A stretch of 22,045 nucleotides of DNA from Nitrospirota bacterium (GTDB lineage Bacteria > Nitrospirota > JACRHJ01), in contig DAHWTK010000016.1 in assembly GCA_027328825.1 (NCBI GenBank), positions 1 through 22,045 of the forward strand. Reading direction: 5' to 3'. Position 1 is the first letter of the stretch. The number at the start of each line of letters is the position of its first letter. Positions 1-6,284 of the stretch are shown in pieces. The notes beneath the pieces are model-generated. The model did not search any database. It saw only the letters and a program-made list of their open reading frames with translations, and was not told the DNA's origin. The position numbers and the translations under genes were made by a program.

Positions 1-24
1 GGGGAGTAATGACAGGAGAATTTC

Positions 25-120
25 ATGGACATTGCGCCGTCTGAACTATTGCTTCTGGTCTTTCTTATCGTGATATTCCTCTTCGGGGGAAGGGTCCTGG
101 GAAGTCTGCGCAAGAGATAA
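25..120 (+). CDS. TatA-like single-span microprotein (31 aa)
   Basis: A short frame, preceded by AGGAGA six to seven bases before its ATG, encodes a 31-residue peptide. Residues 2-7 are polar, about 7-20 form one hydrophobic membrane span, and an FGG hinge is followed by a basic end (RVLGSLRKR). This order (acidic/polar N-tip, span, FG hinge, LG, basic residues) matches the first third of TatA/TatE twin-arginine translocase subunits. The amphipathic helix and acidic tail, which normally bring TatA to about 60-90 residues, are missing. The stop is followed 16 bases later by tsaC. It could be a degenerate or minimal TatA, or an unrelated membrane microprotein. The ribosome binding site supports translation; the family assignment is an inference. 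Confidence 0.5.
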   Translation: MDIAPSELLLLVFLIVIFLFGGRVLGSLRKR

Positions 121-136
121 AGATTTTTAGCGATAT

Positions 137-766
137 ATGCGGATAATCGACCTGAGAACGGCTGACCAGCCCGAGGCATTCAAGGAGGCGGCCCGCGCCT
201 TGCGCGAAGGGAAGCTTGTGGCATATCCTACAGAGTCCTTTTACGCCATCGGCGCGGACGCGATGAACGAGAGCGCCGTCAAGGCCGTTTTCGGGGCAAA
301 AAAACGGGTTTCCGAAAAGCCCTTGCCAGTAATCCTGGGGGACGAAAGTCAAATCGGGAGGTTTACCGCCGGGATTTCCGGGGGGGCAAAAAAAGCCATA
401 AAAGAGCTGTTCCCGGGGCCGGTTACGCTGATATTCCATGCCTCGGCGGATGTGCCTTCCGCGCTTACGGCGGGCACGGGCAGGGTTGCGATTCGCGTGC
501 CGAAACAAGGGGTTGCATCACGGCTGGCGACAGCCTTCGGCGGGGCCGTTACCGCCACTTCCGCCAATATTTCCGGGCTTCCCGGGCTTACAAATGCCGA
601 GGACGTCGCGGCAAATTTACCCAATGTTTTCATGGTGTTAGATGGCGGGGCAACACCAGGGCCTCCGGTCTCGACCATCCTCGACGTGACGGTATCCCCG
701 CCCCGAATAGTTCGTGAAGGAGCGCTCTCAAGGGATGCGATAAGGCGGGTTTTTCCGGGGGTTTAA
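137..766 (+). CDS. tsaC: L-threonylcarbamoyladenylate synthase (Sua5/YciO/YrdC family)
   Basis: The 209-residue protein is a YrdC-domain enzyme that condenses threonine, bicarbonate and ATP into threonylcarbamoyl-AMP, the first step of t6A37 tRNA modification in the cytoplasm. Diagnostic pieces are the N-terminal YPTESFYAIG, the basic AKKRVSEKPLPVIL segment that binds substrate, the FPGPVTLI stretch, and TATSANISG near residue 140. Length fits the short TsaC/YwlC form without the extra C-terminal Sua5 domain. The ATG is chosen because an in-frame stop lies only nine bases upstream; no strong Shine-Dalgarno is visible, so translation may be coupled to the microprotein before it. YciO-type paralogues share these motifs, so the exact subfamily is less certain than the fold. 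Confidence 0.9.
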   Translation: MRIIDLRTADQPEAFKEAARALREGKLVAYPTESFYAIGADAMNESAVKAVFGAKKRVSEKPLPVILGDESQIGRFTAGISGGAKKAIKELFPGPVTLIFHASADVPSALTAGTGRVAIRVPKQGVASRLATAFGGAVTATSANISGLPGLTNAEDVAANLPNVFMVLDGGATPGPPVSTILDVTVSPPRIVREGALSRDAIRRVFPGV

Positions 767-792
767 CCGATTTATTCCCAAGTATTATTATC

Positions 793-822
793 TTGACACA
801 AACTCCGCATAAATGCTATAAA
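793..822 (+). promoter_or_regulatory. sigma70-type promoter for resB-ccsB
   Basis: A perfect TTGACA (793-798) is followed after 18 bases by TATAAA (817-822), in the gap between tsaC and resB. A start point near 829-832 would leave a leader of about 50 bases. It is well placed to drive resB, ccsB and possibly the cytochrome gene. Only the sequence match supports it. Confidence 0.65.
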
Positions 823-883
823 TTCTTGGTTTATACAGTCCGCCTTAAGGGGAATTCCAAAACCGAAAAATGAGGTAGGGCAA

Positions 884-2389
884 TTGGCAGAACAAAAGGA
901 TACCGGAACAAAAACACCGGTCGACCGGCCTCAGGCAGCAAAGACCGCAAGAGGGCCCTTCAAGTCCGTATGGAACGTCTTCAGTTCGCTTAAGCTTACC
1001 GTTGTCCTCCTGATAATCCTCGCTCTTGTTTCCATAATCGGCACGATCGTCGCGCAGGACGACCCCATGAAGAACATGGACATGCTGGTGAACATGTTCG
1101 GCCAGGCCAAAGCGCCGGAAGTCCTGAAGCTCATGGTCGCCATGGGACTGACGAACATGTATCACTCATGGTGGTTCGTCTTCCTTCTTATGATGCTTTC
1201 CCTGAATATCGCCGTCTGCACCATCGAGAGGCTCCCGCGCGTCATACACATGGTAATGAAGAAGCAGGAGCCGCTGACGGACGCCACAATCAGGAATATG
1301 GCGCTCCGAAAGGAAATGAAGATAAAGGGCGACATGGACACCGTAGCAGGGAAAGCCGCCGCCGCCATGAAGGCAATGGGCTATTCCCCGAACGAATACA
1401 GGGCGGAAGGCGAAATACAATATTTCGCGGAAAAGGGGAAATTTTCGCGCCTTGGCGTATACATCGCCCATATAAGCGTCCTGATTATATTCGCCGGCGC
1501 GCTTATCGGTTCCTTCTGGGGATACAAGGGCTACGCCCAGATTACCGAGGGCCATACCATCGACAGCATTGGGCTTACGGGCAAGCCGCTCCTTTTGCAC
1601 GTCGGCCCCGAGATGCCGCTTCCCTTCCAGGTGCGTTGCGACAAGTTCCAGCTTAAGCTCTACCAGGGCACCGATATGCCTTCCGCGTATTTAAGCACCC
1701 TGACCGTCATAGACAACGGCAATAACGTCCTCACAAAGACCATTCGGGTAAACGACCCACTGGAATATAAGGGAATACGTTTCTTCCAGTCCTCCTACGG
1801 CATAGCGCCACAAGAGGCCTCCATGACAATCCGCGCCATCGCCAAGGGGCCGGTGTTCAGCGTCCACGACTACACCCTGAAGCGGGGTGAAAAAACCACG
1901 CTTGAGGGCAGCAACATAACCATGACTGTCTCGGACTTCTCTCCGGACGTGGTTATAGGGCCAAACAACCAGCTCATGGGCAGAAGCGACAAGTACAGGG
2001 GCAGCGCCGCCGCAATCCTCGATTTCTCCGCCGGCGGAAAACCCGTAGAGCAGGCCATAATACTCAACCAGGACCCTTCTTCCCAACCGAAGAACGTGCC
2101 ATTCACATTCAGCATAACAGGCTATAACGGGCCTTACTACACGGGCCTTCAGGTTACGCACGACCCCGGCGTCGACATCGTCTGGCTCGGCTGCACAATG
2201 CTCGTTCTGGGTATTCTCATAGCCTTCTTCCTGTTCCACAAAAGAGTATGGGTGCGGGTCGTCCGTTCTTCCGAAAAGGGCCAGTTGGTTCTTACCGCCG
2301 CCGGGAGCATCAACAAGAACCGGAGCGTATTCGAGGGCGAGTTCAAGCGTTTTTTGGAGAAGCTGGAAACCAGGCATGAGAAGTCTTAA
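884..2389 (+). CDS. resB: Cytochrome c biogenesis protein ResB (System II)
   Basis: This 501-residue membrane protein matches ResB/Ccs1, which with CcsA/CcsB carries heme across the cytoplasmic membrane and attaches it to apocytochrome c. Four spans are visible at about residues 37-57, 96-113, 191-210 and 430-451. A long soluble region between the third and fourth would be extracytoplasmic. The third span contains the family-typical YIAHISVLIIFAG with His196, a likely heme ligand. The start is TTG, supported by a GAGGTAGGG ribosome site just upstream and by an N-terminal tail leading into the conserved SSLKLTVVLL segment. The stop codon overlaps the AAGGAG of the next gene, so resB and ccsB form an operon. 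Confidence 0.93.
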   Translation: MAEQKDTGTKTPVDRPQAAKTARGPFKSVWNVFSSLKLTVVLLIILALVSIIGTIVAQDDPMKNMDMLVNMFGQAKAPEVLKLMVAMGLTNMYHSWWFVFLLMMLSLNIAVCTIERLPRVIHMVMKKQEPLTDATIRNMALRKEMKIKGDMDTVAGKAAAAMKAMGYSPNEYRAEGEIQYFAEKGKFSRLGVYIAHISVLIIFAGALIGSFWGYKGYAQITEGHTIDSIGLTGKPLLLHVGPEMPLPFQVRCDKFQLKLYQGTDMPSAYLSTLTVIDNGNNVLTKTIRVNDPLEYKGIRFFQSSYGIAPQEASMTIRAIAKGPVFSVHDYTLKRGEKTTLEGSNITMTVSDFSPDVVIGPNNQLMGRSDKYRGSAAAILDFSAGGKPVEQAIILNQDPSSQPKNVPFTFSITGYNGPYYTGLQVTHDPGVDIVWLGCTMLVLGILIAFFLFHKRVWVRVVRSSEKGQLVLTAAGSINKNRSVFEGEFKRFLEKLETRHEKS

Positions 2390-2400
2390 GGAGCATCAAA

Positions 2401-3600
2401 ATGAATTATGAGCTTAACATTACATTTTTCAAGATTGCGACCCTGACCTACCTATTCGCAATGGTCTTCTACCTCGGCTATCTGGCCTTCCGGAGTCAGG
2501 CGGTGGGCAAGATCGCCTCCGGGATAACCTACCTCGGTTTCCTGTGTCATACCGCATCCATCGGCACGAGGTGGTGGGAATCCTACCAGATAGGCGCGGG
2601 CATGGGCCATGTCCCCATCACCAATCTCTTCGAGTCGATGTCCCTTGGGGCCTGGACAATCGTTCTCATATATATAATCGTCGAATGGCGCTACAAGAAC
2701 AGGACCTTCGGCGCATTCGTCATGCCGGTGGCTTTCCTTGCCATGACATACATATTCGTCGCGCCGGACGTCTCCAAGGATATCGAGCCGCTCGTCCCGG
2801 CACTTAAGAGCTACTGGCTCTACATACACGTCCTTACCTCCTTCCTGGGCTATGCGGCGTTCGCGGTTTCCTTTGGTGTGAGTTTGATGTATCTTATAAT
2901 CAACACGGTCAGGAAAGACTCCCTCTACGGCTTCTGGACGGCGTGTCTGGGCGCGCTTACGGTAATAGTTCTGGCCATCGTTGCGGACTGGGCGACCCTT
3001 CCCGACATACAGGGAAAGCATATGCTCGAGGCTACGTTCAGGAATCCCTCGGTCGGTGTGCAGGTCTTGAGCTGGGCCGTATACGCGGTCATACTGTTTT
3101 TGATGTACGTGTTCGGCATAAAGCTCAAGTCCGCGCTCGGCAAGTTCCAGACTTCCTCGGACATGCTGGACGAAGTAGGCTACAAGACCATAGCAATGGG
3201 TTTTCCGCTCCTTACCGTGGGAATCATCACCGGAGCCGTATGGGCCAATAAAGCCTGGGGCACTTACTGGGGCTGGGACCCGAAAGAGACCTGGTCTCTT
3301 ATTACATGGTTTGTCTACGCCGCATATCTCCACGCCCGCCTTACCCGCGGCTGGAGCGGCGGAAGGGCCGCCGTGCTGTCCGTCTTCGGGTTCTTTTCCG
3401 TCATATTTACATACCTGGGCGTCAATCTCCTCCTGTCCGGGCTGCACTCCTACGGCTCGACAGGCGGACAGATAGACAAGACCGCGATACCGTTCCTCCT
3501 GATATTCGCGGCCTTCTTCGCCGTGTATGTCGGAGTATGCTGGGTTATCGATTCCAGCTCCAGGAAATCGGCGGGTAATCAGGCGGTCAGCGAGAAATAA
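2401..3600 (+). CDS. ccsB: Cytochrome c biogenesis protein CcsB/CcsA (heme exporter, System II)
   Basis: A 399-residue polytopic protein of the CcsA/ResC/CcsB family, partner of ResB in heme delivery and ligation. The tryptophan-rich WWD signature is present as WGTYWGWDPKETW (residues 286-298). Candidate heme-ligand histidines lie at 143 (YIHVLTSFLGY) and 349 (SGLHSYG). Numerous hydrophobic spans fill the rest, and the length exceeds the roughly 300 residues of minimal CcsA proteins, with an extra segment around residues 172-260. The ATG lies eight bases after AAGGAG, which overlaps the resB stop. The cytochrome encoded 85 bases downstream is an obvious client. CcsA and CcsB names are used interchangeably for this family. 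Confidence 0.93.
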   Translation: MNYELNITFFKIATLTYLFAMVFYLGYLAFRSQAVGKIASGITYLGFLCHTASIGTRWWESYQIGAGMGHVPITNLFESMSLGAWTIVLIYIIVEWRYKNRTFGAFVMPVAFLAMTYIFVAPDVSKDIEPLVPALKSYWLYIHVLTSFLGYAAFAVSFGVSLMYLIINTVRKDSLYGFWTACLGALTVIVLAIVADWATLPDIQGKHMLEATFRNPSVGVQVLSWAVYAVILFLMYVFGIKLKSALGKFQTSSDMLDEVGYKTIAMGFPLLTVGIITGAVWANKAWGTYWGWDPKETWSLITWFVYAAYLHARLTRGWSGGRAAVLSVFGFFSVIFTYLGVNLLLSGLHSYGSTGGQIDKTAIPFLLIFAAFFAVYVGVCWVIDSSSRKSAGNQAVSEK

Positions 3601-3684
3601 ACTCTTCAGATTGCTTTTGGCCTGAGTATTCATTTCGGGCTTTTATTTTTTAGTCTCGGTTTTGTTTAAAGGGGGGTATTGGAA

Positions 3685-4983
3685 ATGAAGGGAAAACTGG
3701 CCGTCCTGGCCCTTTTCGCCGCAATGTTCTTCGGGATGGCATACGCGGCGCATGCCGACCAGAGTTGTGTCGCCAAGGATTGTCACGCAAAACTGATAGC
3801 GAACAAGTTCGTGCATGGCCCCACCGCCGCGTTCGAGTGCGACGACTGCCATACGGCAATCGCGGGCAAGAAGCACAAGTTCAGCCTGGTCGCCCAGGGC
3901 GCCGACCTCTGCTATCAGTGCCATGACAAGAAAAACACAAAGGCGCACGTACACGGGCCTGTCGCGTCGGGAGACTGCACGGCCTGCCACAGCCCGCACA
4001 GTTCCCCCTTCAAGTTCCAGCTCCGGGCGGAGGGCTCCGACCTCTGCTTCCAGTGCCACGACGACAGCAAGGTAAAACAGAAATACGTTCATGGGCCGGC
4101 GGCGGCGGGCGAATGCATAACCTGTCACGACCCGCACACGTCTCCGAACAAATACCAGCTTATCGCCGCGGGCAACGACCTCTGCTTTACCTGCCACGTT
4201 GACAAGAAAGAAGAACTCTCCAAGGTAAATGAAATCCACCCGCCGGTCGCGGATCGCTGCACGAACTGCCACAGCCCGCACGGCTCTCCGTACAAATACC
4301 AGCTCCTTCTGCCGCCTCCGGACCTTTGCTTCAAGTGCCACAAGGGCAAGAAGGAATACATAAGCAAGGTAAAGGAACAGCACAAGCCGATACTTATGAA
4401 GGGATCCTGCGTGAACTGCCACGACCCGCACGGCTCGAACTTCGAGCCGCTCCTGAAAAAGGGCGGGGCCGACCTGTGCCTGTCATGCCACGACAAGCAG
4501 CTTGGGAATATCATAAACATGAAGGCCTGGCTGGACGCCAATCCGGACAAGCACGGGCCGGTCAGGAAAGGAGACTGTACGGCATGTCACAACCCGCACG
4601 GCTCCAATCACTTCAGGATTCTGCGGGGTCGGTATCCGAGGGATTTCTATACCTCGTACTCGACAGCCAAGTACAGCCTGTGTTTCAAGTGTCATAACAA
4701 AAATCTCGCGGTGGAGCAATTCACCACCACCCTTACGGGCTTCAGAAACGGGGACGTGAACCTGCACTACGTGCATGTCAACCGGGACCCGAAGGGTCGC
4801 ACATGCCGCGCCTGCCACGAGGTTCACGCGGGCAAACAGCCGTTCCATATCCGCGAGAGGGTTCCGTTCGGCAAGCTGAGCTACCCGATTCACTTCACCG
4901 AGACGCCTAACGGCGGTCACTGCGTCGTCGGCTGTCACGTGCCGAGGGGCTTCGACAGGGTCAACCCTGTCAAGAACAGGTAA
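3685..4983 (+). CDS. Multiheme cytochrome c with doubled CXXCH repeats (about 15 hemes)
   Basis: The 432-residue protein starts with a signal peptide (basic KGK, hydrophobic core, AHA cleavage site near residue 24) and should be periplasmic or extracellular. It has thirteen CXXCH motifs plus one CX4CH (first, bases 3766-3786) and one CX3CH (last, 4921-4938), so up to 15 c-type hemes. They form seven tandem doubled units: LCxxCH, about 20 residues, then HGPxxxGxCxxCHxPHxS, plus one extra C-terminal site. This is the cytochrome c3-like 'doubled CXXCH' architecture of electron conduits in metal- and sulfur-cycling bacteria. ATG 3685 is preferred over TTG 3679 because GGGGGG sits eight bases upstream. 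The redox partner and specific role are not recognisable. It lies just after resB-ccsB, which would mature it. Confidence 0.92.
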   Translation: MKGKLAVLALFAAMFFGMAYAAHADQSCVAKDCHAKLIANKFVHGPTAAFECDDCHTAIAGKKHKFSLVAQGADLCYQCHDKKNTKAHVHGPVASGDCTACHSPHSSPFKFQLRAEGSDLCFQCHDDSKVKQKYVHGPAAAGECITCHDPHTSPNKYQLIAAGNDLCFTCHVDKKEELSKVNEIHPPVADRCTNCHSPHGSPYKYQLLLPPPDLCFKCHKGKKEYISKVKEQHKPILMKGSCVNCHDPHGSNFEPLLKKGGADLCLSCHDKQLGNIINMKAWLDANPDKHGPVRKGDCTACHNPHGSNHFRILRGRYPRDFYTSYSTAKYSLCFKCHNKNLAVEQFTTTLTGFRNGDVNLHYVHVNRDPKGRTCRACHEVHAGKQPFHIRERVPFGKLSYPIHFTETPNGGHCVVGCHVPRGFDRVNPVKNR

Positions 4984-5002
4984 AGGGCTGAGGGGCCGGG
5001 GA

Positions 5003-5047
5003 GTGACGGGTTTTATCTTTTGCCTGTCACTTTGAGCAAAGTGAAGA
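5003..5047. repeat. Dispersed-type hairpin after the cytochrome gene
   Basis: GTGACGGG (5003-5010) can pair with CCTGTCAC (5023-5030), and CACTTT-GAGC-AAAGTG (5028-5043) forms a second, overlapping inverted repeat. The phrase TGTCACTTTGAGCAAAGTG resembles the short palindromic intergenic repeats scattered through many environmental bacterial genomes. Copy number elsewhere cannot be seen here. Confidence 0.4.
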
Positions 5048-5072
5048 TTTCGCTTTTACCTAATTTGTAGCT

Positions 5073-5088
5073 GCCCGATTCATCGGGC
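5073..5088. repeat. Small intergenic hairpin GCCCGA-TTCA-TCGGGC
   Basis: A perfect six-base-pair stem with a four-base loop lies between the cytochrome stop and the terminator. No T-run follows on either strand, so it is more likely a repeat fragment than a terminator. Confidence 0.35.
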
Positions 5089-5110
5089 GACTTGGATTTC
5101 CGATTAAGTC

Positions 5111-5146
5111 AAAAGCAGGGGCGCAAAAAACGCGTCCCTGTTTTTT
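5111..5146. terminator. Bidirectional rho-independent terminator between cytochrome gene and cysK
   Basis: CAGGGGCGC (5116-5124) pairs with GCGTCCCTG (5132-5140), nine base pairs with one G-U on the + strand, loop AAAAAAC, followed by six Ts. On the - strand the same stem is followed by TTTT. It sits exactly between the convergent stops of the cytochrome gene and cysK, so it probably ends both transcripts, more strongly on the + strand. Confidence 0.8.
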
Positions 5147-6119
5147 ATTCAAACAGCATCGTCGATAAATATCTTTCCCCGGCGTCCGGGAGCACCGCGA
5201 CTATGGTCCTGCCCTCGAACTCGTCCATCCGGCCAAGCCGCACCGCGACCGCAGCCGCCGCGCCGGAGGATATGCCGCACAATATACCTTCCTGCTTCAT
5301 CAGCCTCCTGGCATATTCTATCGCCTCGGCGTCCTCGACCGTTTCCACCCTGTCCACGACGCTCAAATCAAGCGTCTCAGGGATAAAACCCGCGCCGATG
5401 CCCTGTATCTTGTGCGGGCCGGGCTTCAGCTCCTGTCCGGAGAGCTTTTGGGTTATAACGGGGCTGCTCGCAGGCTCCACGGCGACGGATAATATCTTTT
5501 TCCCTTTTACGTCCTTTATATACCTCGACGCCCCAGTTATGGTGCCGCCCGTTCCGACGCCGGACACCAGTATGTCCACAGCCCCCCCGGTATCCTCCCA
5601 TATCTCAGGGCCTGTCGTCCTTTCGTGTATCGCCGGGTTTGCCGGATTCTTGAACTGGTTCGGCATAAACCACCGTCCTGGATCGCCCGCCGCCATTTCC
5701 TCGGCGCGCCGCACGGCTCCGGACATGCCCTCCGCGCCGGGCGTGAGGATAAGGTTCGCACCGAAGGCCGTCAGCACCCGCCGCCTCTCGATGCTCATCG
5801 TCTCCGGCATCATAAGAGTGAGTTTATAACCCCGGACGGCTGCTACGAACGCCAGCGCGATACCGGTATTGCCGGAGGTAGGTTCGAGTATCTCGACGCC
5901 GGACTTCAGCGCACCCCGCTCCTCGGCGTCCCATATCATGGCCGCCCCTATCCGGCATTTGACGGAAAACGAAGGGTTCCTGGCTTCGATTTTACCGAGT
6001 ATCCTCGCCTTGCAGCCGGACACAATCCTGTTCAGTTCCACGAGCGGGGTATTGCCGATAGTAAGCGAGTTATCGGTATAAATTCCCATTGTTCTGCCTC
6101 CGGCTACGGATAATTCCAT
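5145..6119 (-). CDS. cysK: Cysteine synthase A (O-acetylserine sulfhydrylase)
   Basis: A PLP-dependent enzyme that makes cysteine from O-acetylserine and sulfide in the cytoplasm. The N-terminal DNSLTIGNTPLVELNRI, the PLP-lysine segment NPSFSVKCRIG, the substrate loop PTSGNTGIAL, GVGTGGTITG for phosphate binding, and a GISSGAA segment are all present. The sequence resembles enterobacterial CysK from memory. Two starts are plausible: ATG at 6119 with AAGGAGG eight bases before it (324 aa), and ATG at 6089 with GGAGG seven bases before it (314 aa). The shorter one matches the usual CysK N-terminus better. An ATG at 6140 is rejected because the AAGGAGG lies inside it. It is a single gene, converging with the cytochrome gene, with its own promoter and a palindrome in its leader. 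Confidence 0.95.
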   Translation of the reverse strand: MELSVAGGRTMGIYTDNSLTIGNTPLVELNRIVSGCKARILGKIEARNPSFSVKCRIGAAMIWDAEERGALKSGVEILEPTSGNTGIALAFVAAVRGYKLTLMMPETMSIERRRVLTAFGANLILTPGAEGMSGAVRRAEEMAAGDPGRWFMPNQFKNPANPAIHERTTGPEIWEDTGGAVDILVSGVGTGGTITGASRYIKDVKGKKILSVAVEPASSPVITQKLSGQELKPGPHKIQGIGAGFIPETLDLSVVDRVETVEDAEAIEYARRLMKQEGILCGISSGAAAAVAVRLGRMDEFEGRTIVAVLPDAGERYLSTMLFE

Positions 6120-6153
6120 GGTTTTTTCCTCCTTGTCCATTTAAAAATGTTAC

Positions 6154-6170
6154 CATATCGGCGCGATATG
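6154..6170. promoter_or_regulatory. Perfect palindrome in the cysK leader, candidate operator
   Basis: CATATCG-GCG-CGATATG is a perfect 7+3+7 inverted repeat, 35 bases upstream of the cysK start and just downstream of the predicted promoter. The placement suits a repressor operator. The cognate regulator is unknown. Confidence 0.45.
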
Positions 6171-6208
6171 CGCAGGAAAACAAACCCGGACGAATTTGTT
6201 ATAAAAAG

Positions 6209-6237
6209 AAGATAATTAAAATAACTGGATTTGTCAA
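6209..6237 (-). promoter_or_regulatory. Putative cysK promoter
   Basis: On the - strand TTGACA (6237-6232) is followed after 17 bases by TATCTT (6214-6209). The -35 is perfect and the -10 matches four of six. The flanking DNA is AT-rich. The transcript would carry the palindrome at 6154-6170 in its leader. Confidence 0.5.
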
Positions 6238-6284
6238 GTATAAAAATGCTCAATCACCCTGGCGGTTCGTAGAAATCTGCCGTT

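Noticed and set aside
2452..3633. Long antisense open frame (393 aa) opposite ccsB
   Set aside because: It lies opposite a clear CcsB gene, has no family resemblance and biased Arg/Gly/Glu content, as expected of the reverse frame of GC-rich coding DNA.
3643..4431. Antisense frame of 262 aa opposite the cytochrome gene
   Set aside because: The repeats of the heme motif region on the other strand create valine/alanine-rich pseudo-repeats; no ribosome site or recognisable fold.
5092..5829. Rightward 245-aa frame opposite cysK
   Set aside because: Ser/Pro-rich shadow of a certain cysK; it begins within the terminator region.
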